In this document: one piece after another, positions 33,856 through 43,040 of the stretch
Layout: every line of letters starts with the position of its first letter
How positions within the stretch are numbered: position 1 is the stretch's first letter
From: an uncultured Bacteroidia bacterium
Lineage (GTDB): Bacteria > Bacteroidota > Bacteroidia > Bacteroidales > F082
Assembly: GCA_902769875.1 (NCBI GenBank)
Contig: CACXQV010000001.1
Span: forward strand, 62,001-126,000
Length of the DNA stretch: 64,000 nt
Reading direction: 5' to 3'
The notes under the pieces: generated by a model
Database searches by the model: none
What the model was told of the DNA's origin: nothing
The model's input: the letters and a program-made list of their open reading frames with translations, nothing else
Translations under genes and position numbers: made by a program

Positions 33856-34960
33856 GACTACTGTCAACTTTCTTGCATACCATGATGCTGTGTCCTTGGC
33901 CGAGGCCGTCGTGAATGGTTTCCACGGCCAATCCTGCCTTCTCGACCAAACGGGTCATATCGTCGCTGTGATACATCTTGCTGTTGCCGTTGGCCATGGT
34001 CGTGAAATAAAGGCTCGTCATGGTAAGGCAAAAAGCAGCTATTTCGAAGCGTTGGCGATCCCAAAGGGTCTCCATGATATACAAGCGGCTGTCGCCATCC
34101 ATGATTTTGGCAGCGCGGCTCACTATGCTCACGATTTCGTCCTCGCCAAAGCAATCCAAGAACTGGCTCATCCAAATGGCATCGTAATGCTTGTCGGTCG
34201 GGAAGGGCTTTGAGGCATCCAACAAGTCCATTCCATAACCGTCGATGCGGTCGGCGCCAGGCTTGCCGGCGGTCTCGCGGCGCATCATCTCCAATTGCTG
34301 TGGCAAGTCGACGATGGTCACCCGCACGTCCTTGTCGTGCCCAACGCACTGCAAGGCCCAGCGGCCCGTGTTGCCTCCAACGTCAAGCAGATTCTTCGGC
34401 TTGTTGGCAAACACGATTTCGAGGGCTTGGTCGAACGAGCTGTCGCTGTAGAAATGGTCGAATCCGAACCAGCTTTTCTGCACTTGCGGCGGCAACTCCG
34501 AAAGCGCTTCATACAGCGTAGGCCACGGCCCGAAATGCTCCAAACCAACGGGGCGGCCTTCTTTCAGGCTCTCTTCGAGATGGAACCAACCTTCGTAGTT
34601 CACGTCGTGGTTGAACTCGGTGTTCACGTCGGTGGCGTGGTCGGTGATGAAGCACCAGCCCGTCTTGCTCAGCGTGTAGCGGTCTGTTTCCGTGTCGATG
34701 AGCACCGTGCCGATGCACAAGCTCGCTTCCAGCATCACCTTGGCGGCATAGCCGCTGATGTTGGCTTCCTTGGCCACTTCGGCTTCGGTCATGCCGCTGT
34801 CGCTGTTGCGCAGCATCTCAAATATGCCGAACTTCTTCATCAAACGGCTCACTTGGAACACAACCGGCCCCCAAGCAATCCATTCGGCCTTGGCTTGTGC
34901 CTCACGCGCGGTCAGATGCTCCTTGCTGTATGCTTCTTTTAATTTCGGTGTAAGATGCAT
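33842..34960 (-). CDS. SAM-dependent O-methyltransferase (ASMT-like)
   Basis: 372 aa. An N-terminal helical dimerisation/winged-helix domain (GIFEMLRNSDSGMTEAEVAK) is followed by the class I methyltransferase domain, with SAM motif LLDVGGNTGRW (about 191-201) and YDAIWMSQFLDCFGEDEIV. The catalytic-base region is of the small-molecule O-methyltransferase type. Its probable substrate is the hydroxyl of the 4-hydroxyphenyl head group of the polyene; C-methylation cannot be excluded. The end is embedded in repeat DNA. Confidence 0.85.
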   Translation of the reverse strand: MHLTPKLKEAYSKEHLTAREAQAKAEWIAWGPVVFQVSRLMKKFGIFEMLRNSDSGMTEAEVAKEANISGYAAKVMLEASLCIGTVLIDTETDRYTLSKTGWCFITDHATDVNTEFNHDVNYEGWFHLEESLKEGRPVGLEHFGPWPTLYEALSELPPQVQKSWFGFDHFYSDSSFDQALEIVFANKPKNLLDVGGNTGRWALQCVGHDKDVRVTIVDLPQQLEMMRRETAGKPGADRIDGYGMDLLDASKPFPTDKHYDAIWMSQFLDCFGEDEIVSIVSRAAKIMDGDSRLYIMETLWDRQRFEIAAFCLTMTSLYFTTMANGNSKMYHSDDMTRLVEKAGLAVETIHDGLGQGHSIMVCKKVDSSPTVP

Positions 34961-34967
34961 TTGTATT

Positions 34968-36191
34968 TTATGTTTTCTTGATTATCAATGCACTGTTGGT
35001 TCCCCCAAAGCCAAATGAATTGGAAAGGATGGTTTTCAACTGTTTTTCCGTGGTCTTGTTGACGATGTTGAGACCTTCCGAATACTCGTCAGGATTCTCG
35101 AAATTGATGTTTGGTGCGATGAAGCCGCCTTGCATCATCAGGATGCAGTACACAATCTCGCTCGCACCGGCCATCCAGCACTCGTGGCCCGTCATTGATT
35201 TGGTCGAAGAGATGGGCGTTTGTGTGGGGCCGAAAATGTTCTTGAGGGCCAAAGCCTCAAACATGTCGCCTTGCGGCGTGGAGGTAGCGTGTGCGTTCAC
35301 ATAGTCGATGTCTTCGGCCTTCACGCCTGCCTCGTTCATGGCACGGGTCATGGCGCGTTGGCAACCTTCTTCGCTGGGCTGCGAGATGTGGCTTTCGCCA
35401 TTGGAGGAGAAACCGTAGCCGCACACTTCGGCCAAAATTGTAGCCCCACGGGCCACGGCGTGGTCGTAGTCCTCAAGCACCAAGGCCGCCGCCCCGCCGC
35501 TTGGCACAAGGCCGTCGCGGTCGCGGTCGAAGGGGCGGGAGGCTTTGGTAGGGTCGTCAATGCGGGTCGAGAAGGCGCTGAGGCCGTCGAAGCTGCCCAT
35601 CGAGAGGTAGTTGGTTTCTTGTGCGCCGCCGCAAAGCACCACGTCCTGCAAGCCGTTGCGGATGAGCAGCGCGCCCAATCCTATGGAATGCGACCCGCTG
35701 GCGCAAGCCGCGCTGATGGTCATGTTGATGCCTTTCAGGTGGAAAATGGTGGAGAGGTTCATCGTCACGGTGCTGTTCATCGACTGGAAGATGGCCGCCG
35801 AGCCTACAAGGGTGGTGTCTTTCTTTTCCATGATGGTCGTGTGCGAATCGATGACCGCCTTGGCCGACGAGTCGTTGCCGAATAACACACCAACCTCGTT
35901 TTCAAGCAAGTATGAATCATCAATGCCTGCCTGCCGAAAAGCCTCCAATGTGGCCATGTAGGCATACTCCCCTTCTTCGGCCAAGTACATACGCAGCTTG
36001 CGGTCGAGCTTGCCTTTCAGTTGGGGCTTTCCGACGATGCCTGTCAGGGGTGAACGGTAGCCATATTCGGTGCGTTGCGGGTCGATTCCGATTCCTGAGC
36101 GACCTTCGCGCAACGAGGCCATAACCTCTTCCTTGTCCTTTCCAAGGCATGACCAAATGCCCATGCCTGTTATGACGACTCTCCTTGCCAT
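34968..36191 (-). CDS. Beta-ketoacyl-ACP synthase (FabF-like)
   Basis: 407 aa with triad Cys163 in TISAACASGSHSIG, His301 in NAHATSTPQGD and His336 in KSMTGHECWMAGAS; Glu replaces the small residue usually following GH. C-terminal FGFGGTNSALIIKK. Third complete ketosynthase in the cluster. ATG at 36191 (MARRVVITGMG) gives the canonical KS start; a TTG seven codons earlier is discounted. It is 7 bp upstream of the methyltransferase gene. Confidence 0.9.
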   Translation of the reverse strand: MARRVVITGMGIWSCLGKDKEEVMASLREGRSGIGIDPQRTEYGYRSPLTGIVGKPQLKGKLDRKLRMYLAEEGEYAYMATLEAFRQAGIDDSYLLENEVGVLFGNDSSAKAVIDSHTTIMEKKDTTLVGSAAIFQSMNSTVTMNLSTIFHLKGINMTISAACASGSHSIGLGALLIRNGLQDVVLCGGAQETNYLSMGSFDGLSAFSTRIDDPTKASRPFDRDRDGLVPSGGAAALVLEDYDHAVARGATILAEVCGYGFSSNGESHISQPSEEGCQRAMTRAMNEAGVKAEDIDYVNAHATSTPQGDMFEALALKNIFGPTQTPISSTKSMTGHECWMAGASEIVYCILMMQGGFIAPNINFENPDEYSEGLNIVNKTTEKQLKTILSNSFGFGGTNSALIIKKT

Positions 36192-36212
36192 AAAATGTTT
36201 TTGTTCAAACAA

Positions 36213-36770
36213 TTACCACTCGATTCCAATTCTCAGCGAGATGCTTGAAGGGTTGACCGTCTTGTAAACATAACCGCCAAACCATTCGCCTTCCTCGTTT
36301 TGATAATCTTCCCAAATGCTGTAGGTCATCTTGTCGTAGTAGGTTGCGGCCACCATCAAGCTGACGGCAAAGTCCCTTTTGGAGGCAAAGCGCACGCCGA
36401 AAGCCAAGTCGCCGTATGCACCCACCTTTTCGGAAATGTAGGAACCCAAACGCAAGCTCAACAAAGGGCTGACAGCCGACTTGTTCGTTATCACATAGCG
36501 CAAATTGGCGTAAATCGGGAACAATCCCACTTCGCTGCAAGCGTCCACGCCGATGCCTATACCCATAAACATGTGGCTATTGAAGAAAAAACCATGCGTG
36601 GTCGACAAATTGATGGTGTTGGGCATTTGATTGTCGAACACATGCCAGCTGTTGCCATATTCGAGGTAGCCTTGGTAGCCGCTGGGAACACGAAATTGTG
36701 ATTCTTCCTGTTGTGCAAAAGTGGTGATGGCGAAGAGAGCCATAACGATGGTCAAAATGGTCTTTTTCAT
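36213..36770 (-). CDS. Predicted small outer-membrane beta-barrel protein
   Basis: 185 aa, family not recognised. Signal peptide (TILTIVMALFAITTFAQQ), then alternating amphipathic strands (MFMGIGIGVDAC, FPIYANLRYVI, PLLSLRLGSYISE, GDLAFGVRFASK) and a terminal aromatic (SLRIGIEW), as in 8-stranded outer-membrane barrels. It lies inside the pigment operon between the FabG-like and ketosynthase genes, so it may help place the product in the outer membrane; that is inference. Confidence 0.72.
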   Translation of the reverse strand: MKKTILTIVMALFAITTFAQQEESQFRVPSGYQGYLEYGNSWHVFDNQMPNTINLSTTHGFFFNSHMFMGIGIGVDACSEVGLFPIYANLRYVITNKSAVSPLLSLRLGSYISEKVGAYGDLAFGVRFASKRDFAVSLMVAATYYDKMTYSIWEDYQNEEGEWFGGYVYKTVNPSSISLRIGIEW

Positions 36771-36775
36771 TTTTG

Positions 36776-36844
36776 TTGATTGTTGATTGTTGATTGTTTA
36801 ATTGTTGATTGTTTAATTGTTTAATTGTTGATTGTTGATTGTTT
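36776..36844. repeat. AACAATC/AACAATTAA tandem repeat spacer
   Basis: About nine degenerate units of TTGTTGATT or TTGTTTAATT fill nearly the whole 76-bp space between the FabG-like gene stop and the outer-membrane protein start. Here the G/C-rich half of the bipartite spacer is missing. Confidence 0.85.
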
Positions 36845-36846
36845 GC

Positions 36847-37575
36847 CTAAGTATAAAGCCCTCCATTGATTGAGACGACTTGTCCGGTGATGTAGGCGGC
36901 TTCGTCGGAAGCGAGGAAACTGGTCAATGCGGCCACTTCCTCCGGTTTGCCGAAGCGTCCAAGCGGGATGAGCTTTTTCAGTTCGGCCTCGTCGAGTTCC
37001 TTGGTCATGTCGGTGGCGATGAAGCCTGGCGCGATGGCATTGACCGTAACCTTGCGGGCAGCCACTTCCTGCGCCAATGCCTTGGTGGCTCCAATCAAGG
37101 CGGCCTTGGCGGCTGAATAGTTGGTTTGCCCGGGCAGGCCTTTCAATCCCGACAGCGAAGCCATATTGATGATGCGCCCGTTGCGGTGGGTCATCATATC
37201 CTTCAGCAGGCGGCGCGTGATGTAGAAAAAGCCGTTCAAGGTGGTGTCAATCACTTGGTTCCATTGCTCTTCCTGCATAAAAACCATCAAGTTGTCCTGA
37301 CGGATGCCGGCATTGTTGACCAACACCGAGACATAATCCTCCGGGTGGCTTTCCGACCACGTTTCCAGAGCCTTGTCGATGGCTTTGGGGTCAGAAACGT
37401 CAAAAGGCAACAGCTCGCCCGAGCCGCCAGCCTCTTGTATCTGCTTCAAAACGTCTTCGGCAGCCTCTTGGTTGGACCGATAGTTGATGACAACGGCAAA
37501 ACCGTCGGCTGCCAAGCGCAATGCGATGGCTTTTCCCAAGCCGCGTGAAGCACCGGTGATGAGGGCGTATTTCAT
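36847..37575 (-). CDS. 3-oxoacyl-ACP reductase (FabG-like SDR)
   Basis: 242 aa classical short-chain dehydrogenase. NADP-binding GASRGLGKA (8-16), NNAG (87-90), catalytic Ser140, Tyr153 and Lys157 (NMASLSGLKG, YSAAKAAL). It reduces 3-ketoacyl-ACP in each elongation cycle of the polyene (ApeQ role). The start codon shares a base with the stop of the TAL gene, so they are coupled. The genome probably has another FabG for fatty acids. Confidence 0.92.
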   Translation of the reverse strand: MKYALITGASRGLGKAIALRLAADGFAVVINYRSNQEAAEDVLKQIQEAGGSGELLPFDVSDPKAIDKALETWSESHPEDYVSVLVNNAGIRQDNLMVFMQEEQWNQVIDTTLNGFFYITRRLLKDMMTHRNGRIINMASLSGLKGLPGQTNYSAAKAALIGATKALAQEVAARKVTVNAIAPGFIATDMTKELDEAELKKLIPLGRFGKPEEVAALTSFLASDEAAYITGQVVSINGGLYT

Positions 37576-39113
37576 TATTTCAATTTCAAAGGATTTGTTT
37601 TCAAATAGTTTTCGACGGCAGCGATGTCCTTATAGAAAGGCGTGTCCTCGACGAAAAACGGGACCATTTCGCGCACCTTGCCGTAAACTCGGCGCGAAGT
37701 CGGGCAGAGTTTGTCGGCAATGTTGAGGCAGTCGGTGGCCTGCGCCAAGGCGATGTATTGGATGGCCATCACTTGGAAGCAGTTTTCCACCACTTGCTTG
37801 CAGAGCAAGGCCGTGTTGGTGCCCATGCTGACAATGTCTTGGTTGTCATTGTTGTTCGGGATGCTGTGTACATAGTTGGGCATGGCCAAGGTTTGGCATT
37901 CGGCAGTGGTGGAAGTGGCGGTGAATTGGCAGGCCTGCATTCCGTAGTTCAGTCCGAGGGTTCCAAGGTTGAGGAACGGCGGCAGTATACCGTTGATGCG
38001 GTCGTGGAAGAGGTAGTTCAGCTGGCGCTCGGCAGTCATGCAAAGGCGCACAAGGGCGATTTTCACCTTGTCTTCCTCCAACGAGATATAGTCGCCGTGG
38101 AAATTGCCTCCATGATAGACGTATTCCGTTTCGGGGTCGACGATGGGGTTGTCGCAAGCCGAGTTGAGCTCGTCTTCAAGGATTCGGCGGGTGTATTTCA
38201 ACGTATCGTAAATGGGGCCAAGGATTTGCGGTGTGCAGCGCAGCGAATAATAGGCCTGCACCTTGTGTTCGAACACTTTCACGTCGGCGTGGCCGTAATC
38301 GAAAAGCTCGTGGGCGCGTTTCTTGAGGCATTGCGAGCCCTCCGAAAGCTCGCGCAAACGGCGGGCTATCTCTTGTTGGCCTTCGTGGCGGCGGCAGTTG
38401 TTCTCGCCTTCCGACATATAGTCGTCGAATGAGGAAGCGATTTCGTTCATCCAAACAGCCGCCAAGGTGGCCCAGTCGAGCAAGGTCTCGGCGTTGAACT
38501 GGTTGACCACGCTGATGCCCGTCATCACCGAAGTGCCGTTGGTGATCGACAAGCCTTCGCGGATATGCATCTTCAAGGGGCTGATGTCCAATTCTTTCAT
38601 CACCTCAGCCGACTTGCGCCACTCGCCTTTGTAGTGTACCTCGCCTTCGCCAATCAGGCAGAGCGCGATATGGGCCAACTGGACCAAATCGCCGCTGGCG
38701 CCCACACTGCCGTGCATCGGAATGAAAGGGAACACATCGTTGTTGATGAACGCGACCAAAATGTCGGCCACGTCGGTATGCACTCCCGAACGGCATTGCA
38801 ACACCGTTCCCAAGCGGGCTATCATCGCCGACTTCACATACACATCGTCCAACGGCTCACCCGCTCCCGTAGCGTGACTGCGAATGATATTATATTGTAA
38901 ATCATTAAGATATTTATCGTCGACACGCCATTGGGCCATCGGACCGAAACCCGTGTTGATGCCATAGATGACTTTTTCGGCAGAAAACCTTTCCAAAAAA
39001 CGATAGCAGGCTCCAACCCGATCCATCAGTTCCGGGGAAACCTGCAACTTGTCACCATAACAAAGAACCTTTTCCACCTCTTCAAGCGTAATCCTGTCTG
39101 AAAATGTAACCAT
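37575..39113 (-). CDS. Tyrosine ammonia-lyase (HAL/PAL superfamily)
   Basis: 512 aa, first gene of the pigment operon. Converts L-tyrosine to 4-coumarate, the aryl starter. The MIO prosthetic group forms from Ala139-Ser140-Gly141 in HGSVGASGDLVQLAH. The catalytic Tyr is in VIYGINTGFGPMAQ (Tyr50). From memory the sequence closely follows the characterised Flavobacterium johnsoniae TAL of its flexirubin cluster, including LQYNIIRSHATGAG, YHGGNFHGDYISLE and HSIPNNNDNQDIVSMGTN. The selectivity pair is Ser79-His80, as in that enzyme, rather than the His-Leu of Rhodobacter TAL; histidine ammonia-lyase is the alternative. ATG at 39113 fits the -7 element just upstream. Confidence 0.88.
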   Translation of the reverse strand: MVTFSDRITLEEVEKVLCYGDKLQVSPELMDRVGACYRFLERFSAEKVIYGINTGFGPMAQWRVDDKYLNDLQYNIIRSHATGAGEPLDDVYVKSAMIARLGTVLQCRSGVHTDVADILVAFINNDVFPFIPMHGSVGASGDLVQLAHIALCLIGEGEVHYKGEWRKSAEVMKELDISPLKMHIREGLSITNGTSVMTGISVVNQFNAETLLDWATLAAVWMNEIASSFDDYMSEGENNCRRHEGQQEIARRLRELSEGSQCLKKRAHELFDYGHADVKVFEHKVQAYYSLRCTPQILGPIYDTLKYTRRILEDELNSACDNPIVDPETEYVYHGGNFHGDYISLEEDKVKIALVRLCMTAERQLNYLFHDRINGILPPFLNLGTLGLNYGMQACQFTATSTTAECQTLAMPNYVHSIPNNNDNQDIVSMGTNTALLCKQVVENCFQVMAIQYIALAQATDCLNIADKLCPTSRRVYGKVREMVPFFVEDTPFYKDIAAVENYLKTNPLKLK

Positions 39114-39134
39114 ACCTCTTAAAAAATAAGCGTG

Positions 39135-39142
39135 CAAAACTA
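39135..39142 (-). promoter_or_regulatory. Probable -7 element of the pigment operon
   Basis: TAGTTTTG followed by C on the minus strand fits TAnnTTTG, 21 bp before the TAL start. A short palindrome TCCAC-AAA-GTGGA (39173-39185) lies about 30 bp farther upstream and could be an operator. Confidence 0.5.
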
Positions 39143-39218
39143 CGAAAAAAAACCTTATTGGAGGCATAACTTTCCACAAAGTGGACAACATTTGGCTTGA
39201 CCAATTGTTTTATTTCCT

Positions 39219-39226
39219 ATCTTTGA
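39219..39226 (+). promoter_or_regulatory. Probable -7 element of the lipid kinase gene
   Basis: TATCTTTG fits TAnnTTTG, with TTG at 39196-39198 as a possible -33 element 20 bp upstream; divergent from the pigment operon. Confidence 0.5.
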
Positions 39227-39245
39227 CCCCAAATTTTCGAAAATA

Positions 39246-40214
39246 ATGATTGAAGAAAACAATAAATGGTTGGTCATCGTCAACCCGAAAGCCTCCATTG
39301 GGAAGGCGGAAAAAGACTGGCCACAAATAAAGCAAATCCTTATTAATGAGGATATTGCATTTGACTTCTTTGTCACCGAACATCAAGGTCACGCCATCGA
39401 ATTGGTGCGCGACAACATCACCGAAAAAGGCTATACGAAAATAGTTTCGATTGGCGGCGACGGCACCAACAACGAGGTGATCAACGGCATCTTCACCCAA
39501 AAACGCTTCCCCACCGAACAAATCACGATGGGCATCATCCCGATGGGCACCGGAAACGATTGGCGGCGCACTTTCGGCTTTGACATCGACCACCGGAAAA
39601 ACGTGAAAATCATCAAGGCCGGAAACCTGTTCAGGCACGACGTCGGCAAGGTGACGTATTACAACCATGGCGATCCGCAGGTGCGTTATTTCCTGAATGC
39701 CGCCGGCACCGGCCTCGACGATTTTGTGTGCAAAACAACAAACATAATGAAATCGCAAGGCAAGGGAGGCGCACCGCGATACATGCTCAACGTGGCAAAA
39801 TGCCTGTTCCAATACGACTGCGTCCATGTCCAACTGACTGTGGACGACCAATTGGTTCTCGACGAAGAAATCCTCAGCCTCTCAGTGGGCAACTGCCGTT
39901 ACAACGGAGGCGGCATGATGATGATGCCCAAGGCCATTCCCAACGACGGGCTGTTTGACATCACCGCCATACGCAAGGTGAGCATACCGAAATTTGCCGC
40001 CAACGTCACCAAAATCTACGACGGGACTTTCATCAACAAATTGAAAGAGGTCAGCACCTTCAGGGGAAAGAAAATCAGGATTGTATCCATTCCCGCCCAC
40101 AGCCTCACACTCGAAACCGAAGGCGAAAACCTCACCAACTCACCTTTTGACTTCGAAATGATTCCACTCTCAATCAATATGGTAGTCCCTGAAAACCATA
40201 ATTTTAAATCCTGA
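39246..40214 (+). CDS. Diacylglycerol/lipid kinase family protein
   Basis: 322 aa ATP-dependent lipid kinase of the DagK/YegS family. Nucleotide-binding [15 protein letters not shown] (68-82) and [14 protein letters not shown], with the beta-sandwich C-terminal domain from about 160. A metal-site-like [19 protein letters not shown] follows. It may phosphorylate diacylglycerol or a sphingoid base. It is divergent from TAL and 62 bp upstream of pgk; no direct pathway link with pgk is evident. Confidence 0.88.
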   Translation: MIEENNKWLVIVNPKASIGKAEKDWPQIKQILINEDIAFDFFVTEHQGHAIELVRDNITEKGYTKIVSIGGDGTNNEVINGIFTQKRFPTEQITMGIIPMGTGNDWRRTFGFDIDHRKNVKIIKAGNLFRHDVGKVTYYNHGDPQVRYFLNAAGTGLDDFVCKTTNIMKSQGKGGAPRYMLNVAKCLFQYDCVHVQLTVDDQLVLDEEILSLSVGNCRYNGGGMMMMPKAIPNDGLFDITAIRKVSIPKFAANVTKIYDGTFINKLKEVSTFRGKKIRIVSIPAHSLTLETEGENLTNSPFDFEMIPLSINMVVPENHNFKS

Positions 40215-40276
40215 AATGCGAAGCATTCGACGAAATCAATCTTAAATTTCAAATCATAAATATAAATCCAACTAGC

Positions 40277-41527
40277 ATGGTAAACATCGATCAAATCAAT
40301 TTTGAAAACAAGCGCGTGGTTATCCGCGTCGATTTCAACGTCCCGTTGGACGACAACTTCAACATCACCGACGACACCCGAATGAGGGCTGCGTTGCCAA
40401 CCATCAACAAGGTCTTGAACGACAAAGGTATGGTCGTGCTGATGTCGCACCTCGGTCGCCCGAAGAAGAACCCCGACCCGAAGTATTCCATCAAGCCGAT
40501 TATCAAGCACTTGGAAGAACTCCTGAACCGTCCCGTCCAGTTTGCCGACGACTGCATGAAAGCCGCCGACCAAGTGAACGCATTGAAACCCGGTGAGGTT
40601 TTGGTGCTCGAAAACCTCCGCTTCTATGCCGAGGAAGAAGGCAAGCCGCGCGGCATCGAGAAAGGCGAGGAAGGCTACGACGAAGCCAAGAAGGCCGTGA
40701 AAGCCTCGCAGAAGGAATTCACCAAGACCTTGGCCGGTTATGGCGAATACTACATCAACGACGCTTTCGGCACCGCCCACCGCGCCCACGCCTCCACCGC
40801 CCTCATCGCCGACTATTTCGATGCCGACCACAAGATGTACGGCTACCTGATGGGCAAGGAAGTGGCCGCTGTGAACAAGGTGATGAACGAAATCCAACAT
40901 CCTTTCACCGCCATTATGGGTGGCTCGAAGGTTTCCACGAAGATTGAAATCATTGAGAATCTGCTTAATAAGGTCAACAACCTTATCCTTTGCGGCGGCA
41001 TGACCTACACCTTCAAGAAAGCCCTCGGCGGCAAAATCGGCAACTCGATTTGCGAAGAGGACAAACTCGACCTCGCCCTCGACATCCTTGCCAAGGCCAA
41101 GGAAAAAGGCGTCAATCTGGTGCTTGCCGAAGATTGCGTGGTGGGCAACAAGTTCGCCAACGATGCCGACACCCAAGTGGTTGACCCGATGAACATTCCC
41201 GAAGGCTGGGAAGGCATGGACATCGGCCCGAAGACCCGCGAACTCTTCGCCAACGTCATCAAAGGCTCGAAGACCATCCTTTGGAACGGTCCCTGCGGCG
41301 TGTTTGAGTTCGACACCTTCGCCGTGGGTTCAAAGGCCATCGCCGAGGCCATTGCGGCAGCCACCAAGGACGGCGCTTTCTCGCTCATCGGCGGCGGCGA
41401 CTCGGTGGCCTGCATCAACAAGTTCGGCCTCGCCGACCAAGTTTCCTACGTCAGCACCGGCGGAGGTGCCCTGCTCGAAGCCATCGAAGGCAAGGAACTG
41501 CCTGGCATTGCGGCGATTAGGAAGTGA
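40277..41527 (+). CDS. pgk: Phosphoglycerate kinase
   Basis: 416 aa glycolytic enzyme: 1,3-bisphosphoglycerate + ADP to 3-phosphoglycerate + ATP. Substrate-binding [10 protein letters not shown] (about 16-25) and [50 protein letters not shown], and nucleotide-binding [13 protein letters not shown]. Full length, no anomalies. Ends at a strong intrinsic terminator. Confidence 0.97.
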   Translation: MVNIDQINFENKRVVIRVDFNVPLDDNFNITDDTRMRAALPTINKVLNDKGMVVLMSHLGRPKKNPDPKYSIKPIIKHLEELLNRPVQFADDCMKAADQVNALKPGEVLVLENLRFYAEEEGKPRGIEKGEEGYDEAKKAVKASQKEFTKTLAGYGEYYINDAFGTAHRAHASTALIADYFDADHKMYGYLMGKEVAAVNKVMNEIQHPFTAIMGGSKVSTKIEIIENLLNKVNNLILCGGMTYTFKKALGGKIGNSICEEDKLDLALDILAKAKEKGVNLVLAEDCVVGNKFANDADTQVVDPMNIPEGWEGMDIGPKTRELFANVIKGSKTILWNGPCGVFEFDTFAVGSKAIAEAIAAATKDGAFSLIGGGDSVACINKFGLADQVSYVSTGGGALLEAIEGKELPGIAAIRK

Positions 41528-41548
41528 TTTTTTACTATGCTTGTAACT

Positions 41549-41592
41549 ATGACCATGACCGCTTTTACTGATGTTTAAGCGGTCATGGTCAT
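41549..41592 (+). terminator. Intrinsic terminator after pgk
   Basis: Perfect 16-bp stem ATGACCATGACCGCTT (41549-41564) and its complement (41577-41592), 12-nt loop, followed by CTTGTTTT. Confidence 0.85.
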
Positions 41593-41630
41593 CTTGTTTT
41601 GGCATATATTCAAAATAGTGTGTATGCAAA

Positions 41631-41655
41631 AAGGCGGCTTCGGCTGCCATTTTTA
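41631..41655. terminator. Second, bidirectional-looking terminator hairpin
   Basis: AAAAA-GGCGGC-TTCG-GCTGCC-ATTTTT: a UUCG tetraloop hairpin (41633-41648) flanked by A- and T-runs. It insulates the 33-bp repeat array from pgk. A close relative with two mismatched pairs lies at 44531-44556. Confidence 0.75.
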
Positions 41656-41782
41656 CTTTCAAAAGTAAAAAATAATACTCATTTTTATTTCTCAAAAGTA
41701 AAAAATAATACTCATTTTCGTTTTTCTAAAGTAAAAAATGACTATAAAATTTGTTTTTCTAAAGTAAAAAATCGTATTTTTG
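41651..41782 (+). repeat. Tandem array of four 33-bp units before an AAA_14 ATPase gene
   Basis: The core AAAGTAAAAAAT starts at 41662, 41695, 41728 and 41761, a spacing of exactly 33 bp each time. Around the core the units share a T-rich left side (TTTCT or TTCTC) and a variable right side. The first unit is also palindromic (TTTTTACTT and AAGTAAAAA). The fourth unit leads directly into the -7 element. Compare 47887-48011. Confidence 0.9.
41775..41782 (+). promoter_or_regulatory. Probable -7 element within the last 33-bp unit
   Basis: TATTTTTG followed by C fits TAnnTTTG; TTTG at 41750-41753 is a possible -33 element 21 bp upstream, so the core of the last repeat lies between the two promoter elements. 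Confidence 0.6.
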
Positions 41783-41803
41783 CAGCGAGAAAAACAGAAA
41801 ACT

Positions 41804-42997
41804 ATGGATACTTTGTTCAAAACCTACGGTCGTTTGTTGGCCGACACCGATTTAAGTTTCACTCGATACCTTTACGACAAAATCAACTGGGACAACCGAC
41901 TGATTGTCATCAAGGGAGCGAAAGGCGTGGGCAAGACAACTTTGATGCTGCAACACATCAAACGCACCTTTGCGGAGGCGGAAAAGGCTTTGTACGCTTC
42001 GTTGGACCACATCTGGTTTGCCAACCACACCTTGCTTGAATTGGCGGAATACCACTACACGCATGGCGGCACACACCTTTTTTTGGACGAAGTCCACAAA
42101 TACAAAGGCTGGCAGCAGGAAATCAAGAACATTTACGATTCCTATCCCCGTCTGCATATCGTGGTGACTGGCTCATCGATGCTGAAATTGGAAGAATCGC
42201 TGACTGCCGACCTTTCACGCCGCCACCGTGCCTACACGATGGAAGGCCTTTCGTTCAGGGAATACTTGAAGTTGGAGCAGGTGGCCGACCTTCCAGTGCT
42301 GTCGTTGGAAACCATACTGAACAACCATTTCACCGAGGCTTCGCAAATCACATCGAAAGTAAAGGTGCTGCAATATTTTGAAAAGTACATTGAATCAGGC
42401 TATTACCCGTTCTATCGCGAAGAAGGCGACGGCTTTCCCGACCGGCTGCAACAGGTGATAGACACGGTTGTCACCACTGAAATTCCGGCAGTGAGCCATA
42501 TTGAATACGATTCCGTCTATAAAATCAAGCAACTTTTGGCGGTTTTGGCCGAGATGAAGCCTTACACCTTAAATATATCGTCGCTTTGCACGACATTGCA
42601 GTCGTCGCGCAACAACGTCCTGAAACTCTTGGACTTGATGGACAAAGCGGCTCTAATCCGTCGCCTTTATGCCACTGAAAGCGGGATGAACATGCTGACG
42701 AAGCCGGAAAAGATACTTTTCTACAACACCAATCTGATGCATTGCCTCACACCCCAAGTCGATTCAGGAACGATGAGAGAAACTTTTCTTGCCTCGCAAG
42801 TGGGTGTCAATCATCGCATTTACATGCCGAACAAAGGCGACTTGGTCGTGGACGGAAAATGGCTTTTCGAGGTGGGCGGAAAGGGGAAAAACTTCTCGCA
42901 AATCAAGAACATTGGGGACAGTTTCGTAGTAAGTGATAATATGGAAATTGGCCATGGAAACAAGATTCCTTTGTGGCTTTTTGGCTTGTTGTATTGA
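41804..42997 (+). CDS. AAA_14/DUF4143-type ATPase
   Basis: 397 aa. N-terminal AAA_14 domain: Walker A IVIKGAKGVGKTTLML (about 33-48), Walker B THLFLDEVHKYKGW, sensor IVVTGSSMLKLEES. Then MEGLSFREYLKLE and a C-terminal DUF4143-like region (NNVLKLLDLMDKAALIRRLY); the nuclease-like core is reduced to KWLFEVGGKGKNFSQI, so nuclease activity is doubtful. ATG at 41804 was chosen; it lies 22 bp after the -7 element. Such ATPases are common, often variably present, and without known function. The 33-bp array suggests dedicated regulation. Confidence 0.87.
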   Translation: MDTLFKTYGRLLADTDLSFTRYLYDKINWDNRLIVIKGAKGVGKTTLMLQHIKRTFAEAEKALYASLDHIWFANHTLLELAEYHYTHGGTHLFLDEVHKYKGWQQEIKNIYDSYPRLHIVVTGSSMLKLEESLTADLSRRHRAYTMEGLSFREYLKLEQVADLPVLSLETILNNHFTEASQITSKVKVLQYFEKYIESGYYPFYREEGDGFPDRLQQVIDTVVTTEIPAVSHIEYDSVYKIKQLLAVLAEMKPYTLNISSLCTTLQSSRNNVLKLLDLMDKAALIRRLYATESGMNMLTKPEKILFYNTNLMHCLTPQVDSGTMRETFLASQVGVNHRIYMPNKGDLVVDGKWLFEVGGKGKNFSQIKNIGDSFVVSDNMEIGHGNKIPLWLFGLLY

Positions 42998-43006
42998 TGA
43001 AATGCG

Positions 43007-43014
43007 TATTTTTG
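43007..43014 (+). promoter_or_regulatory. Probable -7 element of the beta-helix protein gene
   Basis: TATTTTTG preceded by ATGCG and followed by CC fits TAnnTTTG; the same GCGTATTTTTGCC string precedes the antitoxin gene at 44588. Confidence 0.55.
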
Positions 43015-43040
43015 CCGATATTTTGAAAATCCTACCAAAA

